NCBI GenBank assembly: GCA_963575745.1 | Contig: CAUYUJ010017971.1 | Coordinates: 413,894 to 477,893 of the forward strand | Reading direction: 5' to 3' | DNA from: Prorocentrum cordatum | Taxonomy: Eukaryota; Sar; Dinophyceae; Prorocentrales; Prorocentraceae | Length of the DNA stretch: 64,000 bases | In this document: positions 9,516-21,610 of the stretch, one piece after another | Layout: each line of letters opens with the position of its first letter | Position numbering within the stretch: position 1 is the first letter of the stretch | The notes under the pieces: generated by a model | What the model was told of the DNA's origin: nothing | What the model saw: the letters and a program-made list of their open reading frames with translations, nothing else | Databases searched by the model: none | Made by a program: the position numbers and the translations under genes

Positions 9516-9611
9516 ATTGAACATGAGTCTGAACAAACCGAAAAATCGTTCCCACATTAGTTGCTTGACTATGTTTTACTTTTCCCCCTGTAGAGGGACA
9601 GGCCCGACTTA

Positions 9612-11756
9612 AAAATTGCACCGCATGGCGTGCACCACAAAGCATGCACAACATAGACTGCACCAGGGTGCTTGCAGCACATGGCTCAGCCCGCTCCTGC
9701 AGGCGCCGCTCGATAACGTGCGCAATGGACTCCGCGGGTGCCACGCCAACACATTGTCGCCGGGACGTTGAGGCGCGGCGCATCGGCATGCTCCCCGCAA
9801 CGATGGAGCACATAGACATCAACAACACGACTGAGAGGGCGAGCTACAGCATGAAGCCGTTCGCTACGCCGCACTGAGGTTTGATGCGGGACGTGTTCCG
9901 CGTGCGCCGCATGCAGGCGCATCCAGGCCACAGGATGTGGTTGTTGAGGATGCCGTCGCAACGCCACAACATGCGTGAACTTGAGAACCGCTTACCTCGC
10001 GCCCCCGACGAGCGTGGCTCAGACTCGAGGAGAGTCACCGAGATGCGCAACCTGTACGTCATCACCGAAACTGTGCACAACACACGAACGAGCAGGCGGA
10101 AAGTGGTGGTGAATCTGATCCAGCTGCCCGCCACCAGCGAGGTCATCAGCCCCGTGGGCAGAGTCAAGAGGCTCACCAGCCACACGGTCATGGCATCCGG
10201 GGCACATTCGGCAGCGCCCTGAGGACCCACAAGACGGCCATGCAGGAGAGCGCAGCCAGGGGCGGCAGCATATCAAGCCACGGGCTCCGGTGCGGGCGCC
10301 AGGCCCCCCCTTCCGCGGCGCGCGCGGGAGCACGGCGGAGGCGCCGCAATGGCAGCTTCCCTGGTGAGAAGAAAAGACGAGGGCATAAATATAAGCTTTT
10401 GGCGCTCCGCGCGGATTTCTTGGATCTGCGCTGGACCCCCCTCCCTGGCGCACGGAGCGCGCCAGGGGCGGCGCCGGAGGCGCCTCCGGGGGGGGGTGGC
10501 CCAGCGCGGATCCAAGAAATCAGCGCGGAGCGCCAACAGTTTGTGTGTATGCACTTGTTTCTTCTTCGACTGGTGGAGGGGAGAGCCCGCGCTGCCGTAT
10601 AGGCAGGCGCCTCGCGCCGGACCGCCGCAGCGGTCGCGCTTGCCGCGGCCACTGCTGCCACCGCGGCCATGGCGGCATTGCGGCTTGGCGACGGCGGCAC
10701 GCGGGACGGCGCCCGGGAGCCTGCCGCCGCCCGATCATCGTGGCGGCAGCTGCAGAAGCGGGAGGACGACCTGGCGAGAGCAGGCGGACGCTGGCCGCGG
10801 GAGCGGCCGTGCAGCGCCAGCGCCCAGTCTTCAAATGACAACCTACCAGACCACCCCAAGCCAACCCGAAGACCCGAGTTTCCGGTGTGGGGTGGGGGGG
10901 GGGGCGGGCTTCATGTGTGTTTTTGTCCATGTTCCCCGACCCCCCCACACTGGAAATGGAGGGCACAGCGGAGCCTTCGGGTTGGGTTGGAGTGGTTTGG
11001 TGGGAGTGATCAAGGGTAGGTGGAGGCGGACAGCTGGTTGCCCCCTGCCCCCGCGGGCGATCAGGAGATGGAGGCAAGCAGAGCCGAGGCCGACCCGTGG
11101 CTCTGGGGGGGGCCCCCCGAGTGCACGATCAGGGTGCGGCTGATACGGGCCCAGGCTCAGGATGGGCGACCTTCAGCTCGGCAGCGAGTCGCACACCCGC
11201 CAAAAAGGATGTTCCACGGCAGCACGGGCCAGCTGACTGGATCGTCGATGCAGCGGAACCCCATAGAGAAATAGTGTGGAAGTTCCGCGCTTGTGGACGA
11301 GCTCTTGACGATGTATGTGCACGCCGACCAGGAGATCACGAAGACGTTGCTGAAAGCACCCAGTGTGCGGCCTGGAGGAGGAACCACAGAAACGCGCGGG
11401 GACTCGCCGCCTCGGTCTAGAGCGTGAGAGCCGCAGATCCCGTGCATGGGGTTCATGACAACCACCCTATGTATAGTCGTCTTGGACGTCGAATTCAGCA
11501 GTTGAAGAAGGCACATATTGGACGGGCTCCTTCGTCAGTCGGAGGGCCAATCGAGGCTTTCGTCCTGAAGAACAGCGTCAACAAGTTCACGGGCGGGCGT
11601 CTTCATCATGCTTGTCCGGGCGCTTCTGCTGAGGAGCAGCGTCCGTTTCAGCTTAGCTATCGGCAGCAGCATCATGGAAACCTGTGGTAGCAACAGCTGG
11701 GTCAAGGCGGCGGACATGCTGGAAAACGAAACCTGCGGCGGCGGGCGGCTGGGTAC
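9612..11756. other. Coding-like but unassigned sequence
   Basis: Both strands give plausible protein in several short frames. On the minus strand 10,230-9,844 encodes a hydrophobic stretch (WLVSLLTLPTGLMTSLVAG, then VLCTVSVMTYRLR). On the plus strand the same DNA reads RNLYVITETVHNTR and VVVNLIQLPATSEV, and 11,287-11,370 reads ALVDELLTMYVHADQEITK. Mirror hydropathy of complementary frames makes the strand undecidable by eye. These may be exons of one intron-containing gene together with 11.5-12.9 kb. I recognise no family. Confidence 0.25.
10394..10540. mobile_element. Foldback MITE family B, copy 1
   Basis: Two arms of about 45 bp (10,396-10,440 and 10,490-10,538) are nearly exact inverse copies around GGCGCTCCGCGC and GGATTTCTTGGATC. 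A short GC-rich centre separates them, so the single strand could fold into a long hairpin. A diverged copy lies at 14,391-14,548. No ORF. Confidence 0.6.
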
Positions 11757-11757
<1 letters not shown>

Positions 11758-11818
<61 letters not shown>

Positions 11819-11930
11819 GCATCAGCATCAGCATCAGCATCATCATCAACATCAACATCATCATCACCATCATCCTGGCATCATCATCATCATCATCATC
11901 ATAATCATCATAATCATCATCATCAATATC
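11758..11930. repeat. ATC trinucleotide microsatellite
   Basis: (ATC)n with AGC and AAC interruptions, about 170 bp. It yields poly-Ile, poly-Ser or poly-His in the plus frames and poly-Met or poly-Asp on the minus strand. Confidence 0.95.
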
Positions 11931-12316
11931 AGCAACCTCAGAGACTGTTTCACGAAACCGTTCGCCGCCATGGGCAGCAGCATCAGCAGGAACATGCAGA
12001 CGTCGAGCAAATGCACAGAGTTCGCCACCGTGGGCAGCAGCAGCAGCAGCAGCAGCAGAAGCAGCGTCACCATCACGGGCAGCGAAATGTGGACAAGCAT
12101 GCGGATGTACAGCATTGTGCAGACGGGCGCCACCATCGGAACAACCTCGACTTCAGTTCCGTGCCGCAGAAGCTCGCCGCACTGGGCAGCCCCGTCATCA
12201 AGAAGATGCCCGCCACCACCAGCAACAACCGGTGCTGCTTCGAACAGACGAGCGCCACCACGAGGGTCTCGAAGTTGAGTGACGGATCTGGCTACCCGGC
12301 GCAGCTCGCCGCCCTC

Positions 12317-12865
12317 TCAAGGGCCGAGTGGAAGAAAGCACGGCATGGCTTGCGCTGGTTGGTTCGAGCCTGTCACGACCAAGGACCGCGTCCGCACCAT
12401 CTCGGCGGTATTGTCGGTCAACTTCGTCGGGACGTCCGTTGTGCTGTTCAGCAGCGCGGGCGCGGCCCTCCCCGACTGTTGAAGAAGGGCGGCGAGCTGC
12501 AGCTGGCAGCGGTCAGCTGCAGGACGACGCGCGTGGTCGAGGCGCGGGGCTCGGCGAGGACGAGCGTGGCGCGCCGCGGCGGACCCCGCGTTCAGCAGGA
12601 GGACGGCGGGCAGCAGTGGCAGCAGCAGGCCAGGCCATGGCATTACCACTGGCTGGAGCATGGAGGGCCACAGTCGTGAACAGAGCGCGGCGAGCGCGGA
12701 TGCGGCGGAACGCGGAGTTGAAGGCGGCAGTGAGCTCACGGAAGGAGCAGAAACAAATAACAAAATGACCGGCACACATGCTTGAAGGCAAACACTTGTG
12801 GCAACACGTTTGCCTCGAGCGAAACTGCCATGGAGGCCATGTCGGCTGGAGCGGGGAGGAATCAT
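12317..12865 (-). CDS. Hypothetical ORF directly behind a spliced-leader relic
   Basis: The ATG at 12,865 lies two bases downstream (minus sense) of a spliced-leader-like sequence at 12,867-12,888, the arrangement expected for a retroposed trans-spliced cDNA. The 182-codon frame has hydrophobic segments (ACVPVILLFVSAPSVSS and LLLPLLPAVLLLNAGSA) and a polar C-terminal part (LTDNTAEMVRTRSLVV). A second minus frame starting MASMAVSLEANVLP at about 12,835 is equally protein-like but short, and the plus strand also has an open membrane-like frame at 12,340-12,482. The product is unknown; the strand is favoured only by the leader relic. Confidence 0.35.
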   Translation of the reverse strand: MIPPRSSRHGLHGSFARGKRVATSVCLQACVPVILLFVSAPSVSSLPPSTPRSAASALAALCSRLWPSMLQPVVMPWPGLLLPLLPAVLLLNAGSAAARHARPRRAPRLDHARRPAADRCQLQLAALLQQSGRAAPALLNSTTDVPTKLTDNTAEMVRTRSLVVTGSNQPAQAMPCFLPLGP

Positions 12866-12866
12866 G

Positions 12867-12888
12867 CTTAATCCAAAATGGCCAAGGT
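12867..12888 (-). other. Spliced-leader relic-like sequence
   Basis: Minus strand, 17 of 22 positions agree with the dinoflagellate spliced leader, including the central GCCATTTTGG. It is followed immediately by an ATG-started ORF on the same strand. Confidence 0.45.
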
Positions 12889-13434
12889 AACACGACGAAG
12901 AAGAAGAAGAAGAGGCACCGACCGAGGAACATCATGATGATGATCAGTGCTCGCGTTGAAGGCAAGGGACGAGACGAGGGCAGGCGGACAAGAGGCGAGA
13001 AGAGGGCAAGACGCGAAGAGGGCGAGCGGACAAGAAGCGAGACGAAGGCAGAAACACCGTCCAACGGCGACAAGCTAAGTCAGGAGGCGATCGGCTGGGC
13101 AGCGACAGTGAACAAGTGCAGTCGTGGAATGCGAAAACAGAGAGACGAGAAACTTACGGCGGCGCAGAAGCTGACGAGCACGGGTATGCAACAGGCGGAG
13201 GAAGAGAGCAGGACAGTATGAACCACAAGCACGCATTCTATGATACAGAGTGGGCGAGCTCAATAGCGACGACGATACTATTGAGCTCCTCTGAGGTCCC
13301 CCATTCAAAGAGATGCGGCAGGAAACGTTTCCTGGAATCACCGAACAAATATGAGATAGGCATACAATGTAAGAGATGTGAAACAGCATTTGCAAAGTGA
13401 GAGCAAGAGAAGTAGTGAGGGATGGCGTAGGAAC

Positions 13435-13465
<31 letters not shown>

Positions 13466-14390
13466 GGAGGAGGAGGAGGAGGAGGAGGAGGAGGAGGAGG
13501 CGCAGAACTACGAGAGGAAGACGCGGAGGAGTAGCAGCAGCAACAGCAGCAATATCCACCTTAACAATGCGTGGGGAACGACACGTACTCTGGAGGCGAA
13601 GGAGGAGGTGAGCAGGAAGAGGAGATGACCAGGAAGACGAGGAACACCAGGATATCATGGGGATGGGGAGGAAGAGGAAGACGGGGAGGGGGGACGAGGA
13701 TGGAGAACAAACGCTTCGACTATGAAGAACAGCGAGGGCAATCTGCGCCATCGCGGAGCCTACCGTACTCACAAGCGGGATAGGCGCCTCCTCTTTCTCC
13801 ATGACCGCCTCCTCCTCAACCTCCCTCCTCGTCTTGAAATTGTCGTGGTCCTCCTCATCCTACACCCTTTGTCATCCTAATCATCAGATTGTCCCGTGTC
13901 CTGCTTGTCATCCTCTGCTCCTGCTCCTGCTCCTGTTCCTGCTCCTGCTTCTGCTCCTGTTCCTCCTCCTCCTCCTTCTCCTCCTCCTCCTCCTCCTCCT
14001 CCCCTGCCTCCTCCTCCTGCCCCACATCTCTCCATTCCTCCCTCCCGCCTCCCTCGTTCCCTCCTCCCCTCCTCACTTGCCCTCCTCCTCCTCTCAATTC
14101 TATATGTTCCTCTCGGAGGCGCGGCTCTGGCAGGGGCGTGCCGTGGCAAATTCGCGGGTCTAACTCGTCTAGTATTGTCTGCAATATTCCAATGAAAACG
14201 CATCGCAAGGATGGGTGGTAAGGACGCAAGACCATTGGAGGCCGACGCTGGGATTTTTGGGCGACGGGCGACCAGTGAAAACGGCAAAGGACGGGCCGCA
14301 GTGGCAAGGGCGCACGGGTACCCTAGAAAAGGCGCGCGCGTCATTCCTATGCGCGCTGACTGCACGGAAACAAGCAATGTCATAAACACA
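12889..14390. other. Low-complexity intergenic stretch
   Basis: Contains GAAGA/GACGAG-rich sequence (12,890-13,070), an (ATG)n then (AGG)n run at 13,437-13,500, purine-rich sequence to 13,720 and (TCC)n/(TGCTCC)n at 13,910-14,100. I find no recognisable gene; the ORFs here are repeat-driven. Confidence 0.6.
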
Positions 14391-14548
14391 ACAACTCGCA
14401 GGTCTGCGCGGATACCTCGGATTGGCGCTGGGGCCCCCTGGCGGCGCCTGGCGGTGCCTCCAGCGCCGCCCCTGCCGCGCAGAGCGCGCCAGGGAGGAGG
14501 GCCTGGCCCGAGACATCTGCGCGGACCTCCGAGTTTCTGTGATGCGTA
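14391..14548. mobile_element. Foldback MITE family B, copy 2
   Basis: Left arm ACTCGCAGGTCTGCGCGGAT and right arm (inverse) ACTCGGAGGTCCGCGCAGAT pair with a few mismatches. The inner sequence GGATTGGCGCTGGGGCCCCC matches the arm of the copy at 10,394. GC-rich centre, no ORF. Confidence 0.5.
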
Positions 14549-14689
14549 CGTGCGAGGGCTGTGCGCGTCGGAGTGGGTGCGGGGCCGGGGGCCCTCGTCC
14601 ACTCATGTAGGGGGCCTCCTTTCCAGCGTGCGCCGCGGTTGGGCTCGGCTGGGGCTGCCGGGGGCGTCGCAACCCTGCGGCATGGACTG

Positions 14690-14703
14690 ACAACGACGAC
14701 GAG

Positions 14704-14745
<42 letters not shown>

Positions 14746-14781
14746 GATGACGACGACGACGAGGACGACGAGGACGACGAG

Positions 14782-14828
<47 letters not shown>
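14690..14828. repeat. GAC/ACG trinucleotide microsatellite
   Basis: About 140 bp of (ACG)n with GAGG interruptions; open in several frames (poly-Thr, poly-Arg or poly-Val), not a gene. Confidence 0.95.
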
Positions 14829-14829
<1 letters not shown>

Positions 14830-14934
14830 CCAGGGGGCCCGACCGAGCTCTGCTGCGGACACTCAAATATGCCTTCCGCCTTCAGCATCCTGCGAATCCT
14901 CCCCTTTCCCCCCGACGAGCTTCTTCTGTGTCCT

Positions 14935-15232
14935 CCTTCCTCTCCTCCTCCTCCTCCTCCTCCTCCTCCTCCTCCTCCTCCTTCGCTCCTCATTGTCCTT
15001 CTCCTCCTCCCTCCTCCCCTCCCCCTCCTCCTCCTCCTCCTCCTCTCTCGTCGTCCTCCTCCTCCTCTCCTCTCCTCCTCCTCCTCCTCCTCCTGTTCCC
15101 CTCTATCCCCTCTATCCCCTCCTCCTCCTCCTCCTCCACCTCCTCCTCCTCCTTCTCATCCTTCCCCTTCTGTTCTTCCTTCCTTCCTTCCTTCCTTCCT
15201 TCCTTCCTTCCTTCCTTCCTTCCTTCCTTCGC
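14935..15232. repeat. TCC/CTC-rich tract ending in a TTCC tetranucleotide array
   Basis: (CTC)n and mixed pyrimidine repeats to about 15,170, then a clean (CTTC)n/(TTCC)n array at 15,177-15,231, about 13 units. Pyrimidine-only on the plus strand over almost 300 bp. Confidence 0.95.
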
Positions 15233-15454
15233 TGTTTTGGGCGTTCGCACGCCACCGCAGGCCGCGCGCCCCCCCCCCCCCCACCAAGCCCACACCCCCG
15301 CCAAGCCACACGGTCGGGGGCCTAGAATTGTCGCCTGCGGCTCAGGCGGTCCTCCTCCTCGTCCGAGCCTCCTCCTCCTCCTCATCCTCCTCCGAGCCTC
15401 CTCCTCCTCCTCTCCTCCTCCTCCTGCTCCTCCTCCTCCTCCTCGTCCGAGCCT

Positions 15455-16806
<1,352 letters not shown>

Positions 16807-17035
16807 GCCCCTCGAAGCCCTCTTCCTCCGCGAAGGAGGGCAGCCAGCCCGCCAGAGCTCGGGCGGCCGAGGGCCGACCGACGCGTGCGTGGGAGGGCTG
16901 CCATCCCTCAACGGGAAGGCCCGTGCAAATGTGAACCTGCACGGCAAGGAAGTCGGACGCTGTGCCTTCCGCCAGCGTTCAGACCTGAGCAGCGATATCC
17001 CAGCAATCTCCGTCTCCTCCTTCTCCTCATCATAA

Positions 17036-17180
17036 TCCTCCTCCTCCTCCTCCTCATCATCATCAGCATCATCATCATCAGCATCAGCATCATCATCATC
17101 ATCACCATCATCTTCATCAACAGCATCATCATCATCATCAACATCATCATCATCACCATCAACATCAACATCAACATCAA

Positions 17181-17236
<56 letters not shown>
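17036..17236. repeat. Second ATC microsatellite block
   Basis: Two hundred bases of (ATC)n with AGC/AAC interruptions, starting with CTCCTCC. It is separated from the 1.35-kb array by about 230 bp of non-repetitive GC-rich sequence in which I see no gene. Confidence 0.95.
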
Positions 17237-17237
<1 letters not shown>

Positions 17238-18159
17238 GCTCCTCCTTCCATGCCCTTCGATCGGCCAAGCCCCAGGTCGTGCAACCCTGCAGTGGCCTTC
17301 ACCCGCTCCAGCTTCTTCTCGGCGGTCTGCTTGCGCCCACCGAGGGGCAGGCAGTCCACCTGCCCCCGGGGATGGGTGCGTGGGGAAGACTGAGAGGGGA
17401 GAACGAGGAGGACGAGGAGTAGGAGGATGGGAGGAGGACGAGGAGGAGGAGGAGGAGGAGGACGAGGAGGACGAGGACGAGGAGGACTGAGAGGGGAGGA
17501 CGAGAAGGCGGACACGGTGAGTGCATCGGATAATGAACCATTGGATGAGGAATCTGGGGCCTGGAAGGCGTTGGAGCTGCAATCGCGGACCGGGCATGGA
17601 CATCACCACCGCCCTCATCAGATACAGTGGAGGCCCGACCACACCAAACCTTCCACAAGAAACCCAACCCTGAGACCCTGGGCCGTCCACAGATTTTCGG
17701 CGTGGTAACGTCACGATTTCCACGGCAAAACCACCGAAACCCAAGGGTGTTTCTTGGCGTAGGGCCCCCACTGTAAGGACTCCTACAGGGTCCGCAACCT
17801 CCTGGGCACAGTGTCCTCCACGAACGCCCCCCTGCCGTAGAGAGCCGGAGGAGAGCGAGCTGGCGCGCCACGGAGCCGTCGAATATCGATAGCACCGCAC
17901 ACGGAAGGAACACGGCGGGAGGGTGGACTGGGAAGGCAAGCCTCCTGCGAGGCTAGCATTAGGTCTATGTTGCTCCCATCGTACTTCAGGACCAACTCCC
18001 AGAAATAATTTCGAGCACCCAGGACAGTATCGAAACGGTGTCGAATGATTATAGCCTCCCAGGGCCCGACGCGTGAAAACCCTGAAGTTTCGGTACTTTC
18101 TTGGTGCTCAATTTTTTCTTGTGATCAAGGCTAAAGTAGGTCAGAACATCAGAACATTA
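17237..18159. other. Intergenic, no gene recognised
   Basis: Contains a GGA/GAC tract at 17,408-17,490. A motif CACGAACGCCCCC...CCGTAGAG at 17,817 recurs at 18,446 (AACGAACGCCCCCACCGTAGAG), suggesting dispersed repeats. No coding segment stands out. Confidence 0.5.
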
Positions 18160-18311
18160 GGCCAGTAATGTCCTCCTACAGGCGGATTTGGGGGAAATGA
18201 AACATAGCCCAAACAACTTCTCCCAGATGATCAAACAATGATCACAATATCGTTCCCAGACTATGCTGTGACCATTTTTGAAGATTCCTCCTGCAGAGGG
18301 ACACGCCCGAC
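18160..18311. mobile_element. MITE family A, copy 2
   Basis: About 150 bp. The left end GCCAGTAATGTCCTCCTACAGG is somewhat diverged; the right end CCTGCAGAGGGACACGCCCGAC is clear. TTA precedes it at 18,157 and TTA follows at 18,313. The internal motif ATATCGTTCCCAGACTATG is shared with copy 1 (AAATCGTTCCCACATTAG) and copy 3 (AATCGTCCCCAGACTC). Confidence 0.6.
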
Positions 18312-18400
18312 TTTAGACTAGCACCGCGGAGCAGTGCAGAGGGAACCTCGGCTGCGGCCGACGGGGCGTCGGCCTCGGCGCTCCAAACACAGGCGAGCGG

Positions 18401-18560
18401 TCAACATAATGACGACCGCGCCCGTGCAGGGTGCTGCGCCCTAGTCCTCAACGAACGCCCCCACCGTAGAGCAAGAGGAGGGAAAAAGGAGGAGGAGGAG
18501 GAGGAGGAGGAGGAGGAGGGGGATGGGAGGAAGAAGGGAATGAGAAAGTAGTTGCCGGCT
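18401..18560 (-). repeat. GGA microsatellite within unassigned sequence
   Basis: (GGA)n on the plus strand at 18,490-18,530. On the minus strand, downstream of the spliced-leader relic, the reading MCGAGNYFLIPFFLP runs straight into poly-Ser encoded by this repeat, so any retroposed message here is very short or destroyed. Confidence 0.6.
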
Positions 18561-18580
18561 CCACACATGTCCAAGCCAGG

Positions 18581-18602
18581 CTTAAGCCAAAATGGATACG
18601 GA
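18581..18602 (-). other. Spliced-leader relic
   Basis: Minus strand TCCGTATCCATTTTGGCTTA, continuing AG, matches the 22-nt dinoflagellate spliced leader at 20 of 22 positions (differences at two sites). This is the strongest of the three relics. It points to a re-integrated trans-spliced cDNA and supports the dinoflagellate origin of the window. Confidence 0.75.
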
Positions 18603-19164
18603 CCACAAGGTTGGCCATTGCTGAAGGCTGCTCGGGCTGACCCCAGTGTCGGTTTCACAGGTGCCCCCATCTCTTTGTTTCACTCATGTTCCCGAGCTGC
18701 CCTTGTCATGGCAGTGCGTCTGGGGATCGTTTGTGTGTGACCTTTCGGGGACACGCGGGGCGTCAGGGACTGGACACAATTCACAAGGACAGCCGGCCGA
18801 ACTAATACACGGCACCGTTCGAGAGTGGAAGGCTGTGTGGCGAGGGGGGGAAACGGGATTCCGGCAGCATCATTTATACCCCCTGGGGCGGACGCCCGAC
18901 GTGAAAATGCTCCTCCACTGATTTACCGTGGCGTTGGGATCACAAGCAATAGTACTGTACACATGCTGGGTCTTGACATTAGAAGTCTCGGAACACATAC
19001 GCTGTTGACTTCTGATAATCGCACTGTGCCCCAGGACCAATGCTGGTCCCGAGCGCCATTGGGAGATCATATACCTCAAAAGGATGCCAGCTGGCAGGCT
19101 GGTGTCCCACTTGTTGTGCCTACTGTACCTGCGCCCTGTGACCGACGCTGTCGTGTGGCCGACG
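18603..19164. other. Intergenic, no gene recognised
   Basis: Non-repetitive sequence of lower GC than its surroundings. Short ORFs on both strands but none with a recognisable motif. Confidence 0.5.
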
Positions 19165-19350
19165 CGCCTTGTTTATCACAAAGAGCACGGGGAACTGGCG
19201 GTTGCGGCATGCGTCGAACAGCTCGGGCACCAACGAGCTCTCGAAGTCGAGAATGTCGATGACCTTTCGCTCGCCCCGTGCGAAGACCATTCCGAACGCT
19301 GGGTTCCACAGCGTAGAACTCATGCGCTCGTCCTCCATTTCCTCCCCGAC
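19165..19350 (-). CDS. Possible exon of an unknown protein
   Basis: The minus strand gives MEDERMSSTLWNPAFGMVF followed by ARGERKVIDILDFESSLV and PELFDACRNRQFPVLFVINK, with balanced composition and no repeats. A possible splice acceptor (GCGACAG) lies just upstream at about 19,362. After INK the reading turns Arg/His-rich and stops at 19,120. I recognise no family. The plus strand also has an open frame, less convincing. Confidence 0.35.
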
Positions 19351-19394
19351 TGCTGACTCCTACCTGTCGCACCCCCAGACATGTTGGCATGGCG

Positions 19395-19905
19395 GGCCCG
19401 GCGTTTCGCCTGAAACGTCCCTCCCACTTATGACCCTGAAACTTGACAAATGTAACAGCTGCGTGGACGGAAGAGGTCTCATTTTGAAAACGGAGCTCTC
19501 GCCTCAGCACTGCGCACATTCGTCTTGGAACCTTGCAACAGCTACGAAGGTAGAAGGTGTCGTCTTCAAAATGGAGCACTCGTTTCAAAGGCACGAACAT
19601 TCGTTGTGAAAACCTACACCAGTTTCAATTCTGGAAAGCGACTCCGATTCACAATTGTGTTATTGCCCGAACGCCGCGCGCCGTCGCTTTACAATCTCAC
19701 AGCAGCCACAGCGACGGAGTGCCCCTTTTCAAGACGCGCGTTCCCCTCAGCGCCGCGCGCATTCGTCTTCAAATCTGCAACTGGTGCAAGGACGGGGGAA
19801 GGATGGACGGATCGTCTTCAAACCAGACCTCTCGCCTCCACGCCGCGCACTTTTCCCTGAAAAACACAACTATTTCAAGGATGGGGGGGCGTTGTTTTGT
19901 GACGG
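19395..19905. repeat. Diverged array of about 80-85-bp repeats, array 1
   Basis: Begins with a leader GGGCCCGGCGTTTCGCCTGA followed by ACTTATGACCCTGAAACTTG that recurs at 21,117. Then about five diverged units carry the anchor CGCCGCGCACATTCG (anchors near 19,507, 19,591, 19,670, 19,750, 19,838) and TTTTCAAAAC/TCTTCAAAATGGAG. Same family as the array at 21,112. Confidence 0.65.
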
Positions 19906-20111
19906 CGCCTCTGACTCTCGTATTACAATAGTGCGCCGGGGGCACGGATGGCGAACGGTTCCTTCCCGCCATGGGGCTCTCGCCCGAGACTTCCTCGAAG
20001 CCCCCCAAAGTGGAAACTTGAGCATGTGTAGCAGATGCGCGCACGAATGTCGGCTCCTTTGCAGACTGGGGCACTCGCTTCAGGCGTTTTCGAAGTTCAT
20101 TTCAAGACTTA

Positions 20112-20271
20112 GGTCGGGCATGTCCTCCTACAGGCGAACGCTGGAATAACAATCTGGCCTTGAGCATCGCCAACGAATTCTCCAACCATGGGGAGAAATA
20201 CTTGGAGAATCGTCCCCAGACTCTTTTTGGACTTTGCTTGAATACTCCTCCTGTAGAGGGACATGCCCGAC
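20112..20271. mobile_element. MITE family A, copy 3
   Basis: 160 bp with the best-preserved inverted ends: GGTCGGGCATGTCCTCCTAC at the left and GTAGAGGGACATGCCCGAC at the right. TTA precedes it (20,109-20,111); the right flank GTGA does not repeat it. No coding capacity. Confidence 0.65.
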
Positions 20272-20999
20272 GTGAGGCAGGACGTGAGAACCTCGTTGAA
20301 TTGCAAGACGCGCCCGCGCCGCTTTCTTTACCACTCGCTGGAAAAAGGCAGCCCATTTTTTTTTTGGGTAAAAACGGGGCGTTGTTTCGCCGAATATACG
20401 GCAGGCCCGCAGAGCACGGATGATCTTTCGCGGGGATGCTGTTCGTGTGAAAAGAAGACGACTTGCAGGGCCTTCCGAGGGGACTTGGGACGAGACGGCG
20501 AGCGTGTTCTTATTCGGCGTTTCGGCAGTGGGCGGAAGGGGGGGGAAGGAGGGGGGTCTGGCTCCGGACCTCTGCCGAATGCTACTGATTGCTACAATGT
20601 GCCCGACGGGGAAGACCCCACCTGCTCGAAGCAGGCGCCGAAAACAGCCACGATCTACTCTATGGGGGGGGGGCGAGGGCCCGCGCCGATCTGCAAAACA
20701 ATGAACAAGAAAACGACCACACGGTGCAGCGTCGGTCCTCCATGTCCTTCCCTGCCTGCTCCTCGTCCTTCTCCTGCGGCGACGCGCGGAGCCCGCCGCC
20801 GCCGTTAGTCACGCGGTGGTCGAGGTTTCGGCCGCGTGCGTTTCAGGAATCTCCGCCCTGCCGCCCAGGACAGGCCTGGGGGTAGGCGGCAGGCTCGTTT
20901 TCGCTACCGTTGAAAGCCCGCCGAAGGATGCGGAACACGGCTGGCCCCCCAGTCTGCCGCCTCCTCCTCCAGTTCCTCCTGCTCCTCCTGCTCCTCCTG

Positions 21000-21032
<33 letters not shown>

Positions 21033-21111
21033 CTCCTCCTCCTCCTCTTCCTCCTCCATTCCTTTTCCTTCTGAATAAATTGTTCCCTGTCGCACCCCGA
21101 AGCAAGTTCTT
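20272..21111. other. Intergenic with a TCC tract
   Basis: No gene recognised. A pyrimidine tract (TCC/TCT repeats) spans 20,955-21,060, a T10 run lies near 20,355 and a G-rich run at 20,535-20,560. Confidence 0.5.
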
Positions 21112-21610
21112 AGGGCGGGCCGGGCGTTTCGCCTGAGACTTTCTCACCGCTTATGTCTCTGAAACTAAAAAATGGCAACAGTTTCAAAGATGGAGGGCGG
21201 GTCGTTTTCAAAATGTAGCTCTCGCCTGGGCGCCGCGCACACTGGGCGTAAACATTGGCAAAAGCTTCGCGGAATGAGGGCGGGTCGTTTTCAAAATGTG
21301 GTTCTCGCCTGAGCGCCGCGCACATTCGGTGTAAACATTTGCAGGAGAGTTTCACGGATTGAAGGCGGATAGTTTCCAAAATGTGGCTCTCGCCTAAGCG
21401 CCGCGCACATTCGGTTCAAAAGGTTGAAAGAGCTTCACGGATTGAGGGCGGATCGTTTTCAAAACGTGGCTCTCGCTTTAGCGCCGCGCACATTCGCTGT
21501 AACACTTAGCAAGGACGTCACGGATTGAGGGCGGGTCGTTTTCAAAATGTGGTTCTCACCTGAGCGCCGCGCACATTCGTTTAAACATTTGCGAGAGTAT
21601 CACGGGTTCC
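21112..21610. repeat. 84-bp tandem repeat, array 2
   Basis: Leader GGGCCGGGCGTTTCGCCTGA as in array 1, then five units of 83-85 bp with anchors CGCCGCGCAC at about 21,231, 21,314, 21,399, 21,482 and 21,565. Each unit holds GGCGGGTCGTTTTCAAAATG and CACGGATTGA. Units are clearly better conserved than in array 1, so this array is younger or more recently homogenised. Confidence 0.8.

Larger units (their letters stand above)
8531..9608. mobile_element. MITE family A, copy 1, with a large internal repeat expansion
   Basis: The left end reads GGTCGGGCATGTCC...CAGGCGG and the right end CCTGTAGAGGGACAGGCCCGAC, which is its imperfect inverse. TTA flanks both ends (8,528-8,530 and 9,609-9,611), as expected for the 3-bp TTA/TWA target duplication of PIF/Harbinger-type elements. 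The first about 60 bp and last about 70 bp match the short copies at 18,160 and 20,112, which total about 155 bp. This copy carries about 0.9 kb of extra tandem repeats between them. It has no coding capacity. Confidence 0.55.
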
